The notes below the pieces were generated by a model. That model was not told the DNA's origin. It did not search any database and saw only the letters and a program-made list of their open reading frames with translations. Of a stretch of DNA of 64,000 nucleotides, positions 40,220-50,831 are shown piece by piece (position 1 is the stretch's first letter; each line of letters opens with the position of its first letter). The position numbers and the translations under genes are program-made. The DNA is from Pseudomonas graminis. Lineage in GTDB: Bacteria > Pseudomonadota > Gammaproteobacteria > Pseudomonadales > Pseudomonadaceae. The stretch lies in contig NZ_FOHW01000002.1 in the NCBI RefSeq assembly GCF_900111735.1, positions 116,781-180,780 on the forward strand, given 5' to 3'.

Positions 40220-41260
40220 TCAGGGCCTGCGCGCGGTCCAGCGTTGTTCTCGCCAGGCTTGCTGACGAGCTGTGTCGTGAAAGGTCCAGGCAACGAAGCG
40301 ACTCTGTTTCTGCCCTTGCCCCATCTCGACGGTCTGGCTTTCAACGGCACCGGCTTTTTTTAACGCGCTCTGGATCAGGGGCAGATTCGACGCTTTGGAC
40401 ACCAGCGTGCTGAACCACAACACCTGCGTCGCCACCTGAGCACTTTCACTGATCAATTGCGTCACAAAGCGCGCTTCGCCACCTTCGCACCACAGCTCCG
40501 CCGCCTGGCCGCCAAAATTCAGCACCGGCAACTTGCGTTTGGGGTCGGCCTTGCCGAGGGCTCGCCATTTGCGCTGGCTGCCGCTTAATGCTTCCTCGGC
40601 CGAGGCGTGGAAGGGCGGGTTGCACACGCTGATGTCGAAGCGCTCATCCGGCTGCAGCAGATGGGTCAGGATGTGTTTGGGGTTGAGTTGCTCCCGAAAA
40701 CTGATGCTCTTGTTCAAGCCGTTGGCTTTGACGATGGTCGCCGCCGAGGCGAGGGCGACCTTGTCGATGTCCGAGCCCAGAAACGACCAGCCGTACTCGC
40801 CCTGACCGATTAGCGGGTAGATGCAGTTCGCGCCCGTGCCGATATCCAGCGCTGTGACGGACGCGCCGCGCGGGATGACCCCTTCGTTGCGTTCCGCCAG
40901 CAGGTCCGCCAGAAAGTGCAGGTAGTCCGCGCGCCCCGGGATGGGCGGGCAGAGGTAGTCCGCCGGAATATCCCAATGGGCGATGCCGTAGAAAGACTTG
41001 AGCAAAGCGCGGTTGAACACCCGCACGGCCGCCGGGTTGGCGAAGTCGATGCTTTCCTTGCCATAAGGATTGAGGATTACGAACTTGCCCAGTTCGGGGC
41101 TGGTTTTGATCAGGCGCGGAAAGTCGTAGTGACCCTGATGGCGGTTGCGCGGGTGCAGGGTGGCTTTCTCACGCGGTGCGGCAGGCTTGGCCTGTTGCGC
41201 AGGCTTGGCTTTCTTGCGTGGGGGATTGCGTGGAGGGTTGCGGGAGTCGGCGCTGGTCAT
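40220..41260 (-). CDS. rlmF: 23S rRNA (adenine-1618-N6)-methyltransferase RlmF
   Basis: SAM-dependent methyltransferase that methylates A1618 of 23S rRNA. After a basic, Pro/Lys-rich N-terminal tail (residues 1-36) comes [13 protein letters not shown], the SAM-binding motif [14 protein letters not shown] and the catalytic NPPF ([12 protein letters not shown]). I start at the ATG at 41260 (346 residues); a longer frame to 41317 would run into the adjacent REP repeat. Known for this family: acts on the pre-50S subunit. Confidence 0.92.
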   Translation of the reverse strand: MTSADSRNPPRNPPRKKAKPAQQAKPAAPREKATLHPRNRHQGHYDFPRLIKTSPELGKFVILNPYGKESIDFANPAAVRVFNRALLKSFYGIAHWDIPADYLCPPIPGRADYLHFLADLLAERNEGVIPRGASVTALDIGTGANCIYPLIGQGEYGWSFLGSDIDKVALASAATIVKANGLNKSISFREQLNPKHILTHLLQPDERFDISVCNPPFHASAEEALSGSQRKWRALGKADPKRKLPVLNFGGQAAELWCEGGEARFVTQLISESAQVATQVLWFSTLVSKASNLPLIQSALKKAGAVESQTVEMGQGQKQSRFVAWTFHDTARQQAWREQRWTARRP

Positions 41261-41287
41261 CGGTGATGCATTCTCGTGAAAGCACAA

Positions 41288-41383
41288 CCCCTGTAGGAGT
41301 GAGCTTGCTCGCGACAACCGTGTATCAGCAACGGTTGGGTTACTGATATACCGATATCGCGAGCAAGCTCACTCCTACAGGGG
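41288..41383. repeat. REP/REPIN inverted pair
   Basis: CCCCTGTAGGAGTGAGCTTG at the left and CAAGCTCACTCCTACAGGGG at the right are exact reverse complements. This is the most perfect pair in the window. It separates the rlmF start from the valS stop. Confidence 0.9.
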
Positions 41384-41431
41384 TCATGGTCGTCAACCGG
41401 CCTGCGATTCAGGCCGGCTGATCTGATCGGA

Positions 41432-44278
41432 TTACAAACTCGCGATCCGCGCGTGCTGCTCGGCCAGTTTGCCCAGCGCCTGTTCGGCTTCGGCCATCTT
41501 CGCGCGTTCCTTGGCGATGACTTCAGGCGGCGCCTTGTCGACGAACGCGGCATTGGACAGCTTGCCGCCAACTCGCTGCACTTCGCCCTGCAGACGCTGG
41601 ATTTCCTTGTCCAGACGCGCCAGTTCGGCGTCCTTGTCGATCAGGCCGGCCATCGGCACCAGCACTTCCATCTCACCGACCAGAGCGGTCGCTGACAGCG
41701 GTGCTTCGGCGCCTGCTTCCAGCACAGTGAACGATTCAAGCTTGGCCAGCTTCTTCAGCAGGTGCTCGTTCTCGTTCAGGCGGCGCTGGTCTTCGGCGCT
41801 GACGTTCTTCAGGAACAACTGCAGCGGCTTGCCCGGACCGATGTTCATCTCGCCACGGATGTTGCGCACACCGAGCATCAGGCTCTTGAGCCACTCGATG
41901 TCACCTTCGGCTGCGACATCGATGCGCGCATCGTTCGCCACCGGCCACGGTTGCAGCATGATGGTCTTGCCTTCGATGCCGGCCAGCGGCGCGAGGCGCT
42001 GCCAGATTTCTTCGGTGATGAAAGGCATGAACGGATGCGCCAGACGCAGAGCGACTTCCAGCACACGCACCAGCGTGCGACGGGTGCCGCGCTGACGCTC
42101 GATCGGCGCCGTCTCGTCCCACAGGACGGGCTTGGACAGTTCCAGGTACCAGTCGCAATACTGGTTCCAGATGAACTCGTACAGCGCCTGCGCCGCGAGG
42201 TCGAAACGGAACTGGTCCAGCTGACGGGTCACTTCGGCTTCAGTGCGTTGCAGCTGCGAGATGATCCAGCGATCCGGCAGCGAGAGTTCGAACGCTTCGC
42301 CGTTCTGGCCGCAGTCTTCGCCCTTGTCGAGCACGTAACGCGCAGCGTTCCAGATCTTGTTGCAGAAGTTGCGATAGCCTTCGACGCGGCCCATGTCGAA
42401 CTTGATGTCGCGGCCAGTGGAGGCCAGCGAGCAGAAGGTGAAACGCAGGGCATCGGTGCCGTAGCTGGCGATGCCGTCGGCGAACTCGTCGCGGGTCTGC
42501 TTCTCGATCTTCTTGGCCAGCTTGGGCTGCATCATGCCGGAGGTGCGTTTCTGCACCAGTGCTTCGAGCTCGATACCGTCGATGATGTCCAGGGGGTCAA
42601 GGACGTTGCCCTTGGACTTGGACATCTTCTGGCCTTGGCCATCACGCACGAGACCGTGGACATACACGGTCTTGAACGGCACCTGCGCGGTGCCGTCTTC
42701 GTTCTTCACCAAGTGCATGGTGAGCATGATCATCCGGGCAACCCAGAAGAAAATGATGTCGAAGCCGGTCACCAGCACGTCGGTCGGGTGGAAGGTTTTC
42801 AGGAAATCCGTCTGCTCCGGCCAGCCCAGCGTGGAGAACGTCCACAGGCCGGAACTGAACCAGGTGTCGAGCACGTCGTTGTCCTGCTGCAGAACAACGT
42901 CAGGGCCCAGGTTGTGTTTGGCGCGGACTTCGGCTTCGTCGCGGCCGACGTAAACCTTGCCGGACTCGTCGTACCAGGCCGGAATGCGGTGGCCCCACCA
43001 GAGCTGACGGCTGATGCACCAATCCTGAATGTCGCGCATCCAGGAGAAGTACATGTTCTCGTATTGCTTGGGCACGAAGGCGATGCGTCCGTCTTCAACA
43101 GCGGCAATGGCAGGCTCAGCCAGCGGCTTGGTCGACACGTACCATTGATCCGTCAGCCACGGCTCGATGATGGTGCCGGAGCGGTCGCCCTTCGGCACTT
43201 TCAAGGCGTGGTCGTCAACGCTGACCAACAGCCCGGCAGCGTCGAAGGCGGCAACAATCTGCTTGCGCGCTTCGAAGCGGTCGAGGCCGGCGTATTCGGC
43301 AGGGAGGGTGCCGTCGACGGTGTCGTTCAGCGTGCCGTCGAGGTTGAACACCTGGGCAGCGGGCAGCACGGCAGCGTTCTTGTCGAAGATGTTCAACAGC
43401 GGCAGGTTGTGGCGCTTGCCGACTTCATAGTCGTTGAAGTCGTGGGCCGGGGTGATCTTCACGCAGCCGGTGCCGAATTCAGGGTCGCAGTAGTCGTCCG
43501 CGATGATCGGGATGCGACGGCCTACCAGCGGCAGCTCGACGAATTTGCCGATCAGCGCCTGGTAGCGCTCATCGTTCGGGTTCACGGCGACGGCCGCGTC
43601 GCCGAGCATGGTTTCCGGACGGGTCGTGGCGACGATCAGATAGTCCAGGCCTTCAGCGGTCTTGGCACCATCGGCCAACGGGTAGCGCAGGTTCCACAGA
43701 TGCCCCTTCTCGTCGTGGTTTTCCACTTCGAGGTCGGAGATTGCGGTGTGCAGCTTGGTGTCCCAGTTGACCAGACGCTTGCCACGGTAGATCAGGCCGT
43801 CTTCATGCAAACGCACGAAGGCTTCCTTCACCGCTTCGGACAAGCCGTCGTCCATCGTGAAGCGCTCACGGCTCCAGTCGACCGACGAGCCCAGGCGACG
43901 GATCTGACGGCTGATGTTGCCGCCGGACTGATCCTTCCATTCCCAGACTTTTTCGAGAAATTTGTCGCGACCCAGGTCGTGGCGGCTCTGACCCTGGGCT
44001 TCGAGTTGACGCTCCACCAGCATTTGCGTGGCGATACCGGCGTGGTCGGTGCCCGGCTGCCACAGGGTGTTGCGACCCTGCATGCGGCGGAAGCGGATCA
44101 GGGCGTCCATGATCGCGTTATTGAAACCGTGGCCCATGTGCAGGCTGCCGGTGACGTTCGGCGGCGGAATCATGATGGTGTACGAGTCGCCCGCGCCTTG
44201 CGGAGCGAAATAGTTTTCGGACTCCCAGGTCTGGTACCAGGAAGTTTCGATGGCGTGCGGCTGGTAGGTCTTGTCCAT
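41432..44278 (-). CDS. valS: Valyl-tRNA synthetase
   Basis: Class I aminoacyl-tRNA synthetase that charges tRNA-Val. The HIGH signature appears as HMGH (residues 48-51, in [13 protein letters not shown]), the KMSKS loop as QKMSKSKGN, and the CP1 editing domain lies between them. A C-terminal coiled coil (from about residue 880, [16 protein letters not shown]) is typical. 948 residues, full length. It stands in a pseudomonad-typical line with holC and pepA upstream on the same strand. Confidence 0.98.
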   Translation of the reverse strand: MDKTYQPHAIETSWYQTWESENYFAPQGAGDSYTIMIPPPNVTGSLHMGHGFNNAIMDALIRFRRMQGRNTLWQPGTDHAGIATQMLVERQLEAQGQSRHDLGRDKFLEKVWEWKDQSGGNISRQIRRLGSSVDWSRERFTMDDGLSEAVKEAFVRLHEDGLIYRGKRLVNWDTKLHTAISDLEVENHDEKGHLWNLRYPLADGAKTAEGLDYLIVATTRPETMLGDAAVAVNPNDERYQALIGKFVELPLVGRRIPIIADDYCDPEFGTGCVKITPAHDFNDYEVGKRHNLPLLNIFDKNAAVLPAAQVFNLDGTLNDTVDGTLPAEYAGLDRFEARKQIVAAFDAAGLLVSVDDHALKVPKGDRSGTIIEPWLTDQWYVSTKPLAEPAIAAVEDGRIAFVPKQYENMYFSWMRDIQDWCISRQLWWGHRIPAWYDESGKVYVGRDEAEVRAKHNLGPDVVLQQDNDVLDTWFSSGLWTFSTLGWPEQTDFLKTFHPTDVLVTGFDIIFFWVARMIMLTMHLVKNEDGTAQVPFKTVYVHGLVRDGQGQKMSKSKGNVLDPLDIIDGIELEALVQKRTSGMMQPKLAKKIEKQTRDEFADGIASYGTDALRFTFCSLASTGRDIKFDMGRVEGYRNFCNKIWNAARYVLDKGEDCGQNGEAFELSLPDRWIISQLQRTEAEVTRQLDQFRFDLAAQALYEFIWNQYCDWYLELSKPVLWDETAPIERQRGTRRTLVRVLEVALRLAHPFMPFITEEIWQRLAPLAGIEGKTIMLQPWPVANDARIDVAAEGDIEWLKSLMLGVRNIRGEMNIGPGKPLQLFLKNVSAEDQRRLNENEHLLKKLAKLESFTVLEAGAEAPLSATALVGEMEVLVPMAGLIDKDAELARLDKEIQRLQGEVQRVGGKLSNAAFVDKAPPEVIAKERAKMAEAEQALGKLAEQHARIASL

Positions 44279-44404
44279 GCGAGGCGGGAACCTGATCTGC
44301 TTTGAGTCGGAAAAGCCGACGAGTATAGCTTTTCAAGGCGGCGTCAAGCTACAAGCGCTAGGTCGGGTGCTACGAGCGGCGATGCCCTGAATCGTCGCGG
44401 GCAT

Positions 44405-44430
44405 CTGTAGGACTGCGCTTGCCCGCGATC
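44405..44430. repeat. Single REP half-element
   Basis: CTGTAGGACTGCGCTTGCCC followed by GCGATC matches one arm of the REP family with no partner in reach. A fragment of the AAGC-type repeat (CAAGCTACAAGCGC) lies at 44345-44358. Both are upstream of valS. Confidence 0.55.
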
Positions 44431-44453
44431 CCGGGTCGGCAAAGAGGACAGGT

Positions 44454-44894
44454 TCAGCTGTTGTATTGACTCAACAGCCGTTCCATCCGCGCATCCAGAC
44501 GGCGTTTGATTTCGTTCTCGATGTGCGGGGCGAAGTCGTCGATCACGTCTTGCATGATCAACTGCGCAGCGGCTCGCAGTTCCGCGTCCAGGTGCAGCAG
44601 CGCGTCAGCGTTCGGCGCCTTGGCGCTTGACGCGTTGGCCGCGGGTGCGGCAGGTGTCACGGCAGCAACCGGCTCGGGCGTGAGCAGAGGAATGTCGTTG
44701 AGGTTGGCTTCGTGCTCATCGACCGTCACGACCTGGCCGGTGACCACGTCAAACAGCAGCGGGATCTGCTCGTCGCTGTGCACGGACTCCGTCAGCAGGG
44801 GCGGCCGGGCCGGATCATCGCCCAACAGCTGGCGAATGGACTCGAGGTCATCCAGCAGGTGTGCTGAATCTTTCAGGTGTTTTGAATTATCCAT
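44454..44894 (-). CDS. Conserved protein encoded between holC and valS
   Basis: 146 residues, function not recognised. The N-terminal half is acidic (LLDDLESIRQLLGDD, then EQIPLLFDVV), a Pro/Ala-rich linker lies at about 65-90, and the end is a helix (LDAELRAAAQLIMQDVID, then RRLDARMERLL) that could form a coiled coil. Related pseudomonad proteins sit in the same place, next to the chi subunit of DNA polymerase III. It starts 7 bases after holC, so the two should share a message. Confidence 0.7.
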   Translation of the reverse strand: MDNSKHLKDSAHLLDDLESIRQLLGDDPARPPLLTESVHSDEQIPLLFDVVTGQVVTVDEHEANLNDIPLLTPEPVAAVTPAAPAANASSAKAPNADALLHLDAELRAAAQLIMQDVIDDFAPHIENEIKRRLDARMERLLSQYNS

Positions 44895-44901
44895 CGTGTG
44901 C

Positions 44902-45330
44902 TCAAAGACGCTGCAGCCGGTGATCTTGCAGAGGATAGCCCTGTTCGCGGTAGAAGCGAAAACTCTCGCGCGCCGCGAGGCGAATGGCGGGATCCTCGAC
45001 AACGATCTCGGCGACACGCGCGAATCGTTTGAAGAATTCCGGGATGCGCAGGTCAAGGTTGACCAGCAGATCCTGATGTTGGCCGGGGTCGCTGCCGATA
45101 CCCAGCGCCACGGGTGCGTCCTGGTCGTCTTCGACCGCGCCATGGGGAACGAACGCTTCGCCCCGGAAGCGCCACAGTCGGGCGTCCAGTTCCTCGCGTT
45201 GCCCGGCATCGCTGCAATGCAAGTACACCCGATGGCCGAGGCGCCAGGCCTTGTCAGTGAGTTTGCAGGCGAAGTCCAGGCGCGCGACGGGGTCGGCACT
45301 CGGCAGAATGTAGAAATCGACTTGGGTCAT
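44902..45330 (-). CDS. holC: DNA polymerase III chi subunit HolC
   Basis: 142-residue clamp-loader accessory subunit that links the loader to single-strand DNA-binding protein. The start MTQVDFYILP and blocks ARLDFACKLTDKAWRLGHRV and VNLDLRIPEFFKRFARVAEIV match HolC. It is preceded by a palindromic hairpin and followed closely by the conserved small gene. Part of the replisome. Confidence 0.93.
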   Translation of the reverse strand: MTQVDFYILPSADPVARLDFACKLTDKAWRLGHRVYLHCSDAGQREELDARLWRFRGEAFVPHGAVEDDQDAPVALGIGSDPGQHQDLLVNLDLRIPEFFKRFARVAEIVVEDPAIRLAARESFRFYREQGYPLQDHRLQRL

Positions 45331-45350
45331 GGGTGATTCCAGAACGCTGA

Positions 45351-45377
45351 ACGCGCCGACCGCGGAGGCCGGCGCGT
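45351..45377. other. Hairpin between pepA and holC
   Basis: ACGCGCCG and CGGCGCGT form a perfect 8-bp stem with an 11-base loop in the 57-base gap after the pepA stop. No T-run follows on the minus strand, so partial rather than full termination is the most that can be suggested. Confidence 0.5.
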
Positions 45378-45387
45378 GTGCAGCGGC

Positions 45388-47183
<1,796 letters not shown>

Positions 47184-48302
47184 TTGATTGTCTTCCGTTA
47201 CCTGTCCCGAGAAGTGCTGGTTACCCTGAGCGCTGTCAGTGCTGTGCTGCTGGTAATCATCATGAGTGGCCGCTTCATCAAATACCTGGCCCAGGCTGCA
47301 TCGGGCGCACTCGATCCGGGTGTGCTGTTTCTGATCATGGGTTTCCGTCTGCCGGGCTTCTTGCAACTGATTCTCCCGCTGGGGTTATTCCTCGGGATTC
47401 TCCTGGCGTACGGCCGGTTGTACCTCGAAAGCGAAATGACCGTACTGGCCGCCACCGGCATGAGCCAGCAACGCCTGCTGCTGATCACCCTGGCGCCGGC
47501 TGCGCTGGTTTCACTGCTGGTGGCCTGGCTCAGCTTCAGCCTCGCCCCCCAGGGCGCGACCCAGTTTCAGCTGCTGATCAACAAGCAGGACGCGATGACC
47601 GAGTTCGACACGCTGGTGCCGGGTCGCTTCCAGCTGCTGCGTGACGGCAGCCGCGTGACCTACACCGAGACCATGAGCGACGATCGCATCAATCTGGGCG
47701 GCGTATTCATCTCCGAGAAGAAGCTCGACGAGAAGAAAGACCACGGCATCACCGTGCTGGTCGCGGAAAAGGGCCGGCAGGAAATCAAGCCCGATGGCAC
47801 GCGCTACCTGATTCTGGACAACGGCTATCGCTACGACGGTAACCCCGGTCAGGCCGATTACCGCGCGATCAAATACGACACCTACGGCGCCTTGCTGCCC
47901 AAGCCGGACATCAGCGACGAGATTACTGACCGCGATGCCATCTCCACCAGCGAGCTGCTGACCGGCGAAGACAGCCTGCGCAACCGGGCCGAACTGCAAT
48001 GGCGGGTTTCGCTGCCGATTCTGGTGTTCATCGTGACGCTGATGGCGGTGCCGCTGGCTCGGGTCAATCCGCGTCAGGGCCGCTTCCTCAAGCTTCTTCC
48101 GGCGATTCTTCTTTATATGGCTTACCTCACCATCCTGATTGCTGCGCGCGGTGCGCTGGAGAAGGGCAAGATCCCGATGGGCCTTGGCCTGTGGTGGGTG
48201 CATGCACTGTTCCTGTCCATCGGACTGGCGTTGCTCTACTGGGAGCCTCTGCGCCTGAAGCTTGCGAGTCGCCGCAGCGTGTCGGGGGTGGCTCATGGTT
48301 AA
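47184..48302 (+). CDS. lptF: LPS export ABC transporter permease LptF
   Basis: Inner-membrane permease that, with LptG and the LptB ATPase, pulls lipopolysaccharide from the inner membrane toward the cell surface. Three or so helices at the front (LVTLSAVSAVLLVIIMSG) and three at the back flank a periplasmic jellyroll domain. I choose TTG at 47184 (372 residues, MIVFRYLSRE) because GGAG lies 8 bases upstream; a GTG at 47175 overlaps that site. Overlaps lptG by 8 bases. Confidence 0.93.
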   Translation: MIVFRYLSREVLVTLSAVSAVLLVIIMSGRFIKYLAQAASGALDPGVLFLIMGFRLPGFLQLILPLGLFLGILLAYGRLYLESEMTVLAATGMSQQRLLLITLAPAALVSLLVAWLSFSLAPQGATQFQLLINKQDAMTEFDTLVPGRFQLLRDGSRVTYTETMSDDRINLGGVFISEKKLDEKKDHGITVLVAEKGRQEIKPDGTRYLILDNGYRYDGNPGQADYRAIKYDTYGALLPKPDISDEITDRDAISTSELLTGEDSLRNRAELQWRVSLPILVFIVTLMAVPLARVNPRQGRFLKLLPAILLYMAYLTILIAARGALEKGKIPMGLGLWWVHALFLSIGLALLYWEPLRLKLASRRSVSGVAHG

Positions 48303-49356
48303 GCTCGATCGCTACATCGGCAAAAGCGTGTTCATGGCGATCCTTGCGGTGCTGGGGATCATCCTCGGGCTGGCCTCGCTGTTCGCCTTCATCGACGAAA
48401 TGGCCGACATCAGCGACACCTACACCTTTTGGGATGCTGGCAGTTTTGTCGTGATGACGGCGCCGCGCCGGCTCTACGACATGCTGCCGATGGCCGCGCT
48501 GATCGGTTGCCTGATCGGCCTCGGCGCACTGGCCAGCAACAGCGAACTGACGATCATGCGTGCGGCCGGTGTGTCGATCGGCCGTATCGTCTGGGCGGTC
48601 ATGAAACCCATGCTGGTATTGATGGTGGCCGGGCTGTTGATCGGCGAATACCTCGCGCCGATGACCGAAGCCTCGGCCCAGGCCGCGCGCTCGCTGGCTC
48701 AAGGCACCGGCGACGCCCAGAGTGCCAAACACGGTCTGTGGCACCGTCAGGGTGAGGAATTCATCCACATCAACACGGTGCAACCGAACGGTCTGCTGTA
48801 TGGCGTGACCCGTTACCATTTCGACGACCAGCGCCACATGCTGACGTCGAGTTTTGCCAAGCAAGCCAACTTCAAGACCGATTACTGGTTGCTGAAGGAC
48901 GTCACCACAACGGTGTTTCATGACGGTCGCACCGAAGTGGTCACCGCACCTGAAGAACGCTGGAACGTCGCGCTGAGCCCGCAGTTGCTGAGCACGGTGG
49001 TCCTGCCGCCTGAGTCGCTCTCCATGACGGGCCTTTACAGTTATGCGCGTTATCTGGCTGATCAGGGGTTGAACAACGGTCGGTACTGGCTGGCGTTCTA
49101 CACCAAAATTCTTCAGCCGCTGGTCACCGTAGCGCTGGTGCTGATGGCGATTTCCTTCATCTTCGGGCCTTTGCGCTCGGTGACGCTGGGGCAGCGTGTG
49201 TTCACGGGTGTACTGGTGGGCTTCACCTTCCGCATCGCTCAGGATCTGCTGGGCCCGTCGAGCCTTGTGTTCGGCTTCTCGCCACTCTTCGCCGTGCTGG
49301 TGCCGGCGGGTGTGTGTGCCCTGGCGGGCATCTGGTTGCTGCGCCGCGCGGGCTGA
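48295..49356 (+). CDS. lptG: LPS export ABC transporter permease LptG
   Basis: Partner of LptF, 353 residues, with the same layout of membrane helices and a central periplasmic domain. The start MVKLDRYIGKSVF and the ending ALAGIWLLRR match the family. Its ATG lies inside the end of lptF, so translation is coupled. A strong terminator follows. Confidence 0.95.
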   Translation: MVKLDRYIGKSVFMAILAVLGIILGLASLFAFIDEMADISDTYTFWDAGSFVVMTAPRRLYDMLPMAALIGCLIGLGALASNSELTIMRAAGVSIGRIVWAVMKPMLVLMVAGLLIGEYLAPMTEASAQAARSLAQGTGDAQSAKHGLWHRQGEEFIHINTVQPNGLLYGVTRYHFDDQRHMLTSSFAKQANFKTDYWLLKDVTTTVFHDGRTEVVTAPEERWNVALSPQLLSTVVLPPESLSMTGLYSYARYLADQGLNNGRYWLAFYTKILQPLVTVALVLMAISFIFGPLRSVTLGQRVFTGVLVGFTFRIAQDLLGPSSLVFGFSPLFAVLVPAGVCALAGIWLLRRAG

Positions 49357-49374
49357 TACCTGCTGAGTATGAAA

Positions 49375-49399
49375 AGCCGACCCCTGGGTCGGCTTTTTT
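49375..49399 (+). terminator. Intrinsic terminator of lptF-lptG
   Basis: AGCCGACC and GGTCGGCT form an 8-bp stem with a tight loop, ending in six T residues, 18 bases past the lptG stop. Confidence 0.93.
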
Positions 49400-49492
49400 G
49401 TGGGCATTGCACAGGTAGGGGAGTACGCGAGTGCGTTTCTCCACTGAATTTGCGGCGGGTAATCAACTCCGGATGTACGCGAAACTCTTAGA

Positions 49493-49574
49493 GGCCGGCT
49501 TGCTGGCGAACGCGTTGTTCCTGAGGCATTGACGTCGGCTGATCCACACCTTTCGCCAGCAAGCCGGCTCCTAC
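49493..49574. repeat. REP/REPIN inverted pair, GCTTGCTGGCGAA variant
   Basis: GGCCGGCTTGCTGGCGAA at the left faces TTCGCCAGCAAGCCGGCTCC at the right. Its core (GCTTGCTGGCGA) is shared with 57036-57123 but not with the other pairs. It lies between the convergent lptG and RDD genes. Confidence 0.85.
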
Positions 49575-49626
49575 GGACCGTATCTATCAGGTGAACGGTG
49601 GCAGTGTGGGCTTTCCCTGGGCGGGC

Positions 49627-50127
49627 TTACTTCCTTCTGGGCACGCGCACCAGCTGCGTCTCGGAATAAAGGTCATGCCAGCAGCGTTTCTGTTTGTCGA
49701 ACAGGCTCCAGAAGAAACCCAGCCCGACGCACAGCCACGATGCGATGGCGACGATGAAGCGCAGCAGCGCCTGCCAAAGGCTGATGGCCGTTCCATCGGC
49801 GTTCTGCACGCGTATTCCCCAGACCTGCATGCCGAGGGTTTGGCCCGCGCGTGTCCAGAAGTGGGCAAAGAAGCCGAACAGCGTGATCAGCAGAATCGAG
49901 GACAGCAGCGGGTCGGCATCAAGGGCGCCGGAATCGGAGAGCTCGCGCAGTCTGGCTTCGCCGACAAACCCCATCCAGACCAACTTGTAGAGAAAGGTGG
50001 TGACCATCAGCAACGCCACGCACAACAGCGCGTCGTAGCTGATCGCAGCCATGCGCCGGCCCAATCCCGCAGCGGGAAAGTCGCCCTGGGGACGTAACAC
50101 CTGCGCGTCATCGTTAGCTGAGGTCAT
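49627..50127 (-). CDS. RDD family membrane protein
   Basis: 166-residue inner-membrane protein of the RDD family. The signature region near residue 20 (AAGLGRRMAAISYDALLC) precedes a helix, two further helices follow, and GQTLGMQVWGIRVQNADGTAISLWQALLR is the typical later block (GQTLGMQVWGIRVQNADG). Some RDD proteins transport ions; the role here is unknown. It lies downstream of csp on the same strand but a terminator separates them. Confidence 0.85.
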   Translation of the reverse strand: MTSANDDAQVLRPQGDFPAAGLGRRMAAISYDALLCVALLMVTTFLYKLVWMGFVGEARLRELSDSGALDADPLLSSILLITLFGFFAHFWTRAGQTLGMQVWGIRVQNADGTAISLWQALLRFIVAIASWLCVGLGFFWSLFDKQKRCWHDLYSETQLVRVPRRK

Positions 50128-50176
50128 GGCAGCGCTCGTTCACACGTGAGCGGGCAGTTTACGGAATCGCAGGCAT

Positions 50177-50212
50177 AAAAAAGCCCCTGATGTTGGCCAT
50201 CAGGGGCTTTTT
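50177..50212. terminator. Bidirectional intrinsic terminator after csp
   Basis: AGCCCCTGAT and ATCAGGGGCT form a 10-bp stem, with T-runs on both strands (TTTTT on plus, TTTTTT on minus). It lies 12 bases past the csp stop and mainly serves csp; on the plus strand there is no gene feeding it. Confidence 0.92.
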
Positions 50213-50223
50213 GCGTCGGCTAA

Positions 50224-50436
50224 TCAGGCCTCTGCTTGTACTTCGTCAGCCTGCATGCCTTTTTGGCCCTGCACCGCGACGAATGTCACTTTCTGGCCTT
50301 CTTTCAGGCTTTTGAAGCCGTTGCCTTGAATAGCGCGGAAGTGGACGAACAGATCCGGACCGCTTTCAGGAGTGATAAAACCGAAACCTTTTTCATCGTT
50401 AAACCACTTAACGGTGCCGCTCTGACGTGTAGACAT
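50224..50436 (-). CDS. Cold-shock-domain protein (CspA family)
   Basis: 70-residue OB-fold RNA/DNA-binding protein. The RNP1 motif KGFGFITPE and RNP2 motif DLFVHF are complete. I choose the ATG at 50436 ([17 protein letters not shown]), with AAGGAATAAG upstream as ribosome site. CSPs melt RNA structure; which of several pseudomonad homologues this is cannot be said. A long 5' region with a hairpin precedes it. Confidence 0.95.
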   Translation of the reverse strand: MSTRQSGTVKWFNDEKGFGFITPESGPDLFVHFRAIQGNGFKSLKEGQKVTFVAVQGQKGMQADEVQAEA

Positions 50437-50613
50437 TTTCTTATTCCTTGAAGCATTAATTAATGACAGTCTCTTTCGCACGAAAGAGTACTGGGGCTGG
50501 TTGCAGGAAGAAGAAACGTAGAGCGGGATGTAGCATTGCTTTTGGCGCTACTGCCCGGGTCACGATCCCAGCGACCCATGCAAACACAGTCGAGAAACTC
50601 TACGCTAACTCTC

Positions 50614-50668
50614 GCCGAAAAAACAAGCCCCGTATGGGCCAGTATTCATAGGGGTTTTCGGCTTTTTT
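50614..50668 (+). terminator. Plus-strand terminator hairpin with no gene in front
   Basis: GCCGAAAA at the left pairs with TTTTCGGC at 50655-50662, with GCCCC/GGGG stacked inside and six T residues after it. Orientation suits plus-strand transcripts only. No annotated plus-strand gene precedes it between lptG and here. Confidence 0.65.
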
Positions 50669-50773
50669 GAAAACATTAACCACGCTCGCAAGATCGATAG
50701 TTTTTAATGTTTAGAAGGGTATCGAAGTTCAATATTTTGACAGTTTCGTATGCACTTAACGCTGGCGCCAGAC

Positions 50774-50820
50774 TGCGGCACTCGCACAGTTTAATGCACT
50801 GTTGCGGTGCCGCATTTTTT
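50774..50820 (+). terminator. Second plus-strand terminator hairpin
   Basis: TGCGGCAC (50774-50781) pairs with GTGCCGCA (50807-50814); inside it CGCACAGT pairs with ACTGTTGCG with one bulge. Six T residues follow directly. It ends 11 bases before the gcvT stop codon and is oriented against gcvT. Confidence 0.75.
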
Positions 50821-50831
50821 GGCGATGTTAC

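Larger units (their letters stand above)
50437..50831. other. csp-gcvT intergenic region
   Basis: 395 bases holding the probable csp leader on the minus strand and two terminator-like hairpins on the plus strand. On the minus strand CTCTTTCG-TG-CGAAAGAG (50488-50471) forms an 8-bp hairpin about 35 nt before the csp start. A 62-codon plus-strand frame (50463-50651) runs into the first terminator and was not called a gene. No gcvT terminator with a T-run on the minus strand is seen. Confidence 0.5.

Noticed and set aside
41762..44305. Very long open frame on the strand opposite valS
   Set aside because: It mirrors valS exactly and its composition (many Gln, His, Val, Asp) is typical of an antisense shadow in GC-rich DNA; valS has every motif intact.
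50463..50651. 62-codon plus-strand frame in the csp-gcvT gap
   Set aside because: Arg/Lys/Ala-rich composition without a recognisable pattern; it ends inside a terminator. A small RNA explains the region at least as well.
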